From positions 1 through 64,000 of the forward strand of contig DATJIF010000186.1 in the NCBI GenBank assembly GCA_035493475.1: a stretch of 64,000 nucleotides of DNA, in the 5' to 3' direction. This stretch comes from Actinospica sp035493475 (GTDB taxonomy: Bacteria; Actinomycetota; Actinomycetes; Streptomycetales; Catenulisporaceae). How positions within the stretch are numbered: the stretch's first letter is position 1; each line of letters begins with the position of its first letter. The notes below the pieces were generated by a model. The model did no database searches. It had not been told where the DNA came from and saw nothing but the letters and a program-made list of their open reading frames with translations. This document shows positions 59,853 to 64,000 of the stretch, piece by piece. The translations under genes were made by a program, and so were the position numbers.

Positions 59853-61577
59853 ATGAAGAAGCTCGTCATCCTGTCCGCGGCCGCCATCGCCGCCGGCACC
59901 GTCGCGGGCTGCGGGGCGCACTCCGGCATCGCCGCCGTCGCCGATCAGGCCGACGGCACGTCGTCCACGCAGCCGGCCGGCTATACGTTCACCAAGGTCG
60001 ACGACCCGGCCGACCCGACGTTCAACCAGCTGCTCGGGATCAACCGGAACGGGATCATCGCCGGGTACTTCGGCTCCGGCGCCGCGGGCCACCCGAACAA
60101 GGGCTACCGGGTCAGCGACCGCGCGCTGTCGAACTTCGTCGACGAGAACTTCCCGGGTTCCGTGCAGACGCAGGTCACCGGCGTGAACGACGCCGACGTG
60201 ACGGTCGGGTTCTGGTCGGGCATGAACAACGCGGACAACACCAACGACAACACCGGCTTCTACCGGATCGACGGCCAGTACCACAGCGTCGCGTTCCCGA
60301 CCTCGAACAACGCGACGCCGCCGGTCAACCAGCTGCTCGGTATCAACGACGACGGCGAGGCGGTCGGCTTCTACACGGACGCCGCGGGCACGAACCACGG
60401 CTACACGTACAGCATCCACAGCCACCGCTTCCACACGGTGAACGTCTCGGGCGCCACCAGCGTGACCGCCGCGGGTGTCAACGGCAACGGCGACATCGCA
60501 GGCTTCTTCACCGCCGCGGACGGCGCGCAGGACGGCTTCCTGCTCAGTGACGGCGGCCGGCAGACCGTGCTCGCGTTCCCCGGCGCCGCGATGACCCAGG
60601 CGCTCGGCGTCAACGACCGCGGCGAGGTCGTCGGCGTCTACCAGACCGGCTCCGGCGACAACGCGCAGACGCACGGCTTCACCTGGACCCGCTCGGGCTC
60701 CTTCCAGACCGTGGACGACCCGAACGGCGTCGGAGCCACGACGGTCAACGGCGTGAACGACCAGGGCGACCTGGTCGGCTTCTACACCGACGCGCGGGGC
60801 AACACCGACGGCATGCTGGCCACGCCGGCCGGCACCAAGAAGGTCGTCAAGCACCTGTCGCTGCAGGCGATGCCCACCGGCACCGCGACGCTGAGCAAGA
60901 ACTCCGACGGCACCGTCTCGGCGCACCTCGTGGTCTCCGGCCTGACTCCCGGCTCCTCGCACACCGTCGAGATCGACACCCACTCCGGCACGACCGCCGT
61001 CCGGCTGGGCTCCTTCACCGCCGACGGGACCGGGAACGCCGACACCACTCTGACCTCGGCCTCGCAGGTCAGTGGCCTGTCGTCGAGCGCGCGCCTGGTC
61101 GTCCGGCTCGGCATCTACGGCGGCGACAACAACGAGAACGTGCTCACCCGCGAGCCGATCGCGCAGACCGCGAGCCTGTACGGCGCGCACGGCACGTACA
61201 CCCTGCACGCCGTGGACGTGGACGTGAACGGCGACAGCCAGGGCTACCTGAGCGGGAACGCGACCGTGGTCTACGACCCGACCGCGAAGACGCTGTCTGT
61301 GACGCTCAACGCCAGTGGCCTGACTCCCGGTATGCACGCCGCGCACATCCACCAGGGCTCGTGCCAGTCGCAGGGTTCGGTGCTCTCCATGCTGATGGAC
61401 TACCAGGCCGACCAGCACGGCAACGTCGTGAACGAGACCCGCACGGTCAGCGGCGTCAGCCAGCTGCCTGCGGACGGCACCTGGTATCTGAACTTGCACC
61501 TCGGCGACAGCAACAGCATCCTGCAGAACGGCGCTCCGGCGCTGAGCTTCCGCCCGCTGCTGTGCGCCAACGGCTGA
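59853..61577 (+). CDS. HAF-repeat/CHRD-like lipoprotein
   Basis: 574 residues. The lipobox is GTVAGC (Cys near 20). About residues 45-320 carry six HAF-type repeats with the core GINxxGxxxGFYTDAxG (for example QLLGINDDGEAVGFYTD and VNGVNDQGDLVGFYTDA), which should build a beta-propeller-like surface. A CHRD-like domain (about 450-574) follows, with YTLHAVDVDVNGDSQGYL and AAHIHQGSCQSQGSVLS. CHRD-like domains occur with superoxide-dismutase-like or adhesion folds. It is probably an anchored surface protein; ligand unknown. A 157-base gap lies before it without a clear signal. Confidence 0.85.
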   Translation: MKKLVILSAAAIAAGTVAGCGAHSGIAAVADQADGTSSTQPAGYTFTKVDDPADPTFNQLLGINRNGIIAGYFGSGAAGHPNKGYRVSDRALSNFVDENFPGSVQTQVTGVNDADVTVGFWSGMNNADNTNDNTGFYRIDGQYHSVAFPTSNNATPPVNQLLGINDDGEAVGFYTDAAGTNHGYTYSIHSHRFHTVNVSGATSVTAAGVNGNGDIAGFFTAADGAQDGFLLSDGGRQTVLAFPGAAMTQALGVNDRGEVVGVYQTGSGDNAQTHGFTWTRSGSFQTVDDPNGVGATTVNGVNDQGDLVGFYTDARGNTDGMLATPAGTKKVVKHLSLQAMPTGTATLSKNSDGTVSAHLVVSGLTPGSSHTVEIDTHSGTTAVRLGSFTADGTGNADTTLTSASQVSGLSSSARLVVRLGIYGGDNNENVLTREPIAQTASLYGAHGTYTLHAVDVDVNGDSQGYLSGNATVVYDPTAKTLSVTLNASGLTPGMHAAHIHQGSCQSQGSVLSMLMDYQADQHGNVVNETRTVSGVSQLPADGTWYLNLHLGDSNSILQNGAPALSFRPLLCANG

Positions 61578-61609
61578 GCCTTCCGAAGGGCGGATCCGCA
61601 GGAGGGGAA

Positions 61610-61650
61610 CGCAGGGGCCTGGTCCACCGGGGGGTGGCCGGGCCCCTGCG
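61610..61650 (+). terminator. Strong hairpin terminator
   Basis: CGCAGGGGCC (61610-61619) pairs with GGCCCCTGCG (61641-61650), and the inner arms GGTCCACC and GGTGGCC extend the stem. It begins 33 bases after the lipoprotein stop. The 225 bases between 61578 and 61802 otherwise hold nothing I can name. Confidence 0.8.
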
Positions 61651-61802
61651 GCGTCCCCGCCGGCGCCGTCGCCACGGCGCGTCGCGGCCGATCTCCAACC
61701 CGCGGGCCACGCCGCGGCGTATCCTGATGTTCCCGGCAGTACACCGAACTCTCCCTGGCCCACTACTCGCCGGTAACTCCGGAAGGGTCCGACCTCTCTG
61801 GG

Positions 61803-62900
61803 ATGAGCAGCCAGTTCGCATCTGACACTCCGGCACCCGGTCGGTCCGGCCGGCTCGTGCGCGCGATGCCGTACGCCCTGATCCTGGCCATCGTCGTCGC
61901 CGACCTCGCCACGCCCCGGGACATCAGCTTCGCGGCCACGCTCTCCGTGCCGCCCGCCCTCGGCGCCCTGGTCAGCCCGCTCAGGCAGCCCAGGCCCGTG
62001 CTGATCGGCGCGATCTGCGTGGTGTCCTCGCTGCTGCTCTCGCTCTACGCGGACGGCATCTCGCACGTCGTGATGGTCGGGACCGAGTTCTCCGTCGTGA
62101 TGGTCACGCTGCTCAGCTGGTTCGTCGTCAGGTACGCGCAGCGCCAGCAGCGGATGCTCACCGACGTGCGCACGGTCGCCGAGGTCGCCCAGCAGGTGCT
62201 GCTGCGGGCGCTGCCCACCGACCTGGTCTCGGTGCGCTCGGCGGTGCGGTACGCCGCGGCGGCGGCCGAGGCGCGGATCGGCGGGGACCTGTACGAGGTG
62301 ACGACGACGCCGTTCGGCGACCGGCTGATCATCGGCGACGTGCGCGGCAAGGGCCTGCCCGCGGTCGAGGCGGCGGCCGACGTGCTCGGCATCTTCCGGG
62401 AGGCCGCGCACCAGGAGGGCGAGCTCGCCGGGATCGCCGTCCGGATGCACCAGGCGCTGCTGCGCCGGCCGCAGTCGGACTCCGAGGAGTTCGTCACCGC
62501 CGTGCTCGTCTGCATCCCGCCGGGCAGCGCGCAGGCGGAGATCGTCAACTGCGGCCACCCGTCCCCGCTGCTGATCCACGCGGGCACGGTCACCGCGCTG
62601 GACCCGCCGGAGCCCAGCCCGCCGCTCGGCCTGCTCGACCTGGTGCGCGACCCGCCGCAGGTCTACAAGGTGGACTTCGTGCCGGACGACCTGATGCTGC
62701 TCTACACGGACGGCACCACCGAGGCGCGCGACCGGCGCGGCAGCTTCTTCCGGCTCGACGTCAAGCACCCGGCGTGGGCCACGTACCAGGAGCCGGACCA
62801 GGTGGTCGACGACGTGCTGCGCGCCGTGCACCAGCACGCCGGGCCGCGGCTGACCGACGACCTCGCGCTGCTCGCGGTCAAGAGACTTCCTGATCCGTGA
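61803..62900 (+). CDS. SpoIIE/PP2C-type membrane phosphatase
   Basis: 365 residues. Three or four membrane helices (ALILAIVVADLATP, LIGAICVVSSLLLSLYADG, VVMVTLLSWFVVRYAQ) lead to a SpoIIE phosphatase domain. The metal residues are visible in RIGGDLYEV, IIGDVRGKGLPAVE, NCGHPSPLLIH and LLYTDGTTEARDRRG. It should dephosphorylate an anti-sigma antagonist or similar serine-phosphorylated partner. Its 3' end overlaps the convergent gene by 23 bases. Confidence 0.9.
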   Translation: MSSQFASDTPAPGRSGRLVRAMPYALILAIVVADLATPRDISFAATLSVPPALGALVSPLRQPRPVLIGAICVVSSLLLSLYADGISHVVMVGTEFSVVMVTLLSWFVVRYAQRQQRMLTDVRTVAEVAQQVLLRALPTDLVSVRSAVRYAAAAAEARIGGDLYEVTTTPFGDRLIIGDVRGKGLPAVEAAADVLGIFREAAHQEGELAGIAVRMHQALLRRPQSDSEEFVTAVLVCIPPGSAQAEIVNCGHPSPLLIHAGTVTALDPPEPSPPLGLLDLVRDPPQVYKVDFVPDDLMLLYTDGTTEARDRRGSFFRLDVKHPAWATYQEPDQVVDDVLRAVHQHAGPRLTDDLALLAVKRLPDP

Positions 62901-63543
62901 GCCCGGGGATCTCGGTCCGGTCCAGCAGCGACCTGAGCCCGGGGACGAGCGCCGTCGCGTTCTGCGCCGTCGTGCCGCTCAGCTCGACCACCCGGACGCC
63001 GCCCTCCGGCATCTCCTTCGGCCCGAGGTCGAGCGTCCCGGTCCAGGCCGCGGCCGGACGAGTCCCGCCCCGCGCGCCGACCGGGGCCTCCACCCGCAGC
63101 GTGAGCGTGTAGGTGCCGCCGGGGGTCGAGTCCGGCACGTCGCGCTCGGCGCGCAACCCGACCCAGTTCGTGGTGGCCTTCCGGCTCGGCACGATCAGCG
63201 AGTCGGTCCAGCCCTTCGGCGTGAACTGGTCCTTCGACCCGTCGTATTCGCCGACCGTGTACCATTCCACGTCCGCTGTCGTGGTGCCGTCCGGGAAGGT
63301 GAGGGAGCCGGTGATCCCCAGCACCACGGCGTCCACCGCGCCCTGGTTCGTCAGGACGGCGGGCACCCAGAAACCCAGCCGCTGCGTCCCGTCGAGGTAG
63401 CCGAATTTCAGCTCCCGGCCCATCACCAGCCGAAGCTTCGCAGCCTTCAGATACTGCTCGTACGTGTTGTAGACGAACGTGATGATCGAGAAGGCGAAGG
63501 CGAGGATCGACAGACCCATCGTGAGGTAGTCGGACAGCGTCAT
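62878..63543 (-). CDS. Single-helix membrane protein with beta-rich domain, unknown function
   Basis: 221 residues. One N-terminal helix (SILAFAFSIITFVYNTYEQYL) is followed by a beta-rich domain containing RLGFWVPAVLTNQGAVDAVV and GTYTLTLRVEAPVG, of an Ig/FN3-like character. The start ATG 63543 lies 32 bases beyond the diiron protein gene stop on the same strand. I recognise no family. Confidence 0.68.
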   Translation of the reverse strand: MTLSDYLTMGLSILAFAFSIITFVYNTYEQYLKAAKLRLVMGRELKFGYLDGTQRLGFWVPAVLTNQGAVDAVVLGITGSLTFPDGTTTADVEWYTVGEYDGSKDQFTPKGWTDSLIVPSRKATTNWVGLRAERDVPDSTPGGTYTLTLRVEAPVGARGGTRPAAAWTGTLDLGPKEMPEGGVRVVELSGTTAQNATALVPGLRSLLDRTEIPGLTDQEVS

Positions 63544-63575
63544 ACGCGCAGCGTACCGAGCCGACCACCGCCGCG

Positions 63576-64000
63576 TCAGCGGATCAGGAAGGACGCCTTC
63601 CACCAGCGCCGGCCGGGGCGCCCGATCAGGTTGTTGTCGTCCAGCGTGGCCACCACCTTCTCGGCGGCCCAGCGCAGCGTCTGCTGGTGGTGCGGGTTGC
63701 GCAGCGCGATCTTCCTGGTCTGCTTCGGGTCCAGCCCGACGGCGCGGTAGACCTCGGGGTTGATCAGGCTCCTGCTGACGATGAAGGCCACGTGCGCGAT
63801 CAGGGCCTTGCGGATCGGCCGTACCCACGCGGGCGCGTTCGCCGCCTCCTTCGCCAACTCCTCGCGCGCGAAGCCGATGTGCCTGGCCTCCTCCATGATG
63901 TGGATCCGGTTCACCATCCGCATCAGCGGCTGGATCCGGTCGTCCTCCACCATCTCGCGCTGCAGCCGGTCCGGGATCTCCTCGCCGAGCAGCGTCGCCG
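63576..64000 (-). CDS. AurF-like diiron N-oxygenase (5' truncated by window)
   Basis: At least 141 residues; the N-terminal part lies beyond the right edge (coding extends on the complement past 64000). EEARHIGFAREELA has the ExxRH diiron ligand pattern of the p-aminobenzoate N-oxygenase AurF family. The start must lie outside, because the frame from 64000 continues through ATLLGEEIPDRLQREM in register. The family oxygenates arylamines; the substrate here is unknown. Confidence 0.82.
   Translation of the reverse strand, partial: ATLLGEEIPDRLQREMVEDDRIQPLMRMVNRIHIMEEARHIGFAREELAKEAANAPAWVRPIRKALIAHVAFIVSRSLINPEVYRAVGLDPKQTRKIALRNPHHQQTLRWAAEKVVATLDDNNLIGRPGRRWWKASFLIR

Noticed and set aside
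1..64000. CRISPR arrays, insertion sequences or integrated phage
   Set aside because: No regularly spaced repeats, transposase, integrase or attachment-like direct repeats were seen.

Overview
The window is very GC-rich DNA with GTG/TTG starts, leaderless-looking promoters, F420-type oxidoreductases, Tat-exported enzymes and a MprF/DUF2156-type protein. Together these point to a chromosomal segment of a filamentous or Streptomyces-like actinobacterium, possibly the Catenulispora/Actinospica side. I could not settle the genus. About 60 genes are supported. I see no insertion sequence, prophage, CRISPR array, rRNA or canonical tRNA.

Layout. 1-1104: end of an acyl-CoA dehydrogenase gene, a GNAT and a VOC protein. 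1123-2489: the most unusual part. A 245-residue protein of unknown function sits behind a promoter with a palindrome in its spacer. It is followed by a 530-base noncoding stretch holding two tandem RNAs. Each folds as a circularly permuted tRNA (T-arm, acceptor, short loop, acceptor, D-arm) on a long imperfect stem. This is the architecture of bacterial Y RNAs (YrlA type). A shortened ClpC-like ATPase follows, with its own inverted repeat upstream. 3883-14240: GntR regulator, exported phosphatase, 2H phosphoesterase, DUF885 metallopeptidase-like protein, AroQ, a CooC/ParA-type ATPase under a Zur/Fur-like box, a coupled GH1 beta-glucosidase/MFS pair and a luciferase-like oxidoreductase.

14355-24609: small membrane proteins, an MFS exporter, a divergent TetR/O-methyltransferase pair whose operator covers -35 to -10, an epimerase-like protein, YhhN, a PrmC-related methyltransferase, a thioesterase/TetR pair sharing tandem palindromes, and a lipoprotein. 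24803-37862: phosphodiester glycosidase, an odd receiver/thioredoxin-like/thioredoxin-reductase-like fusion lacking its expected catalytic residues, two amino-acid permeases, a CtpE-like P-type ATPase, a secreted serine protease and a peptidase E-like protein.

37897-50195: DUF899, an ECF sigma factor with its YciI partner, two degraded stretches, a class F sortase, a rhomboid-like/MprF-like protein, a surface esterase, acetate kinase and an exported phospholipase C. 50418-55458: a GntR-controlled, tightly spaced set (glutamine-synthetase-like ligase, C26 hydrolase, aldehyde dehydrogenase, SDR) that fits gamma-glutamylated amine or amino-alcohol catabolism. 55455-64000: D-amino-acid lyase-type PLP enzyme, a histidine kinase plus a pseudo-kinase lacking its histidine divergent from a response regulator, an HAF/CHRD lipoprotein, a SpoIIE-type phosphatase, a membrane protein and the start-less end of an AurF-like diiron protein.
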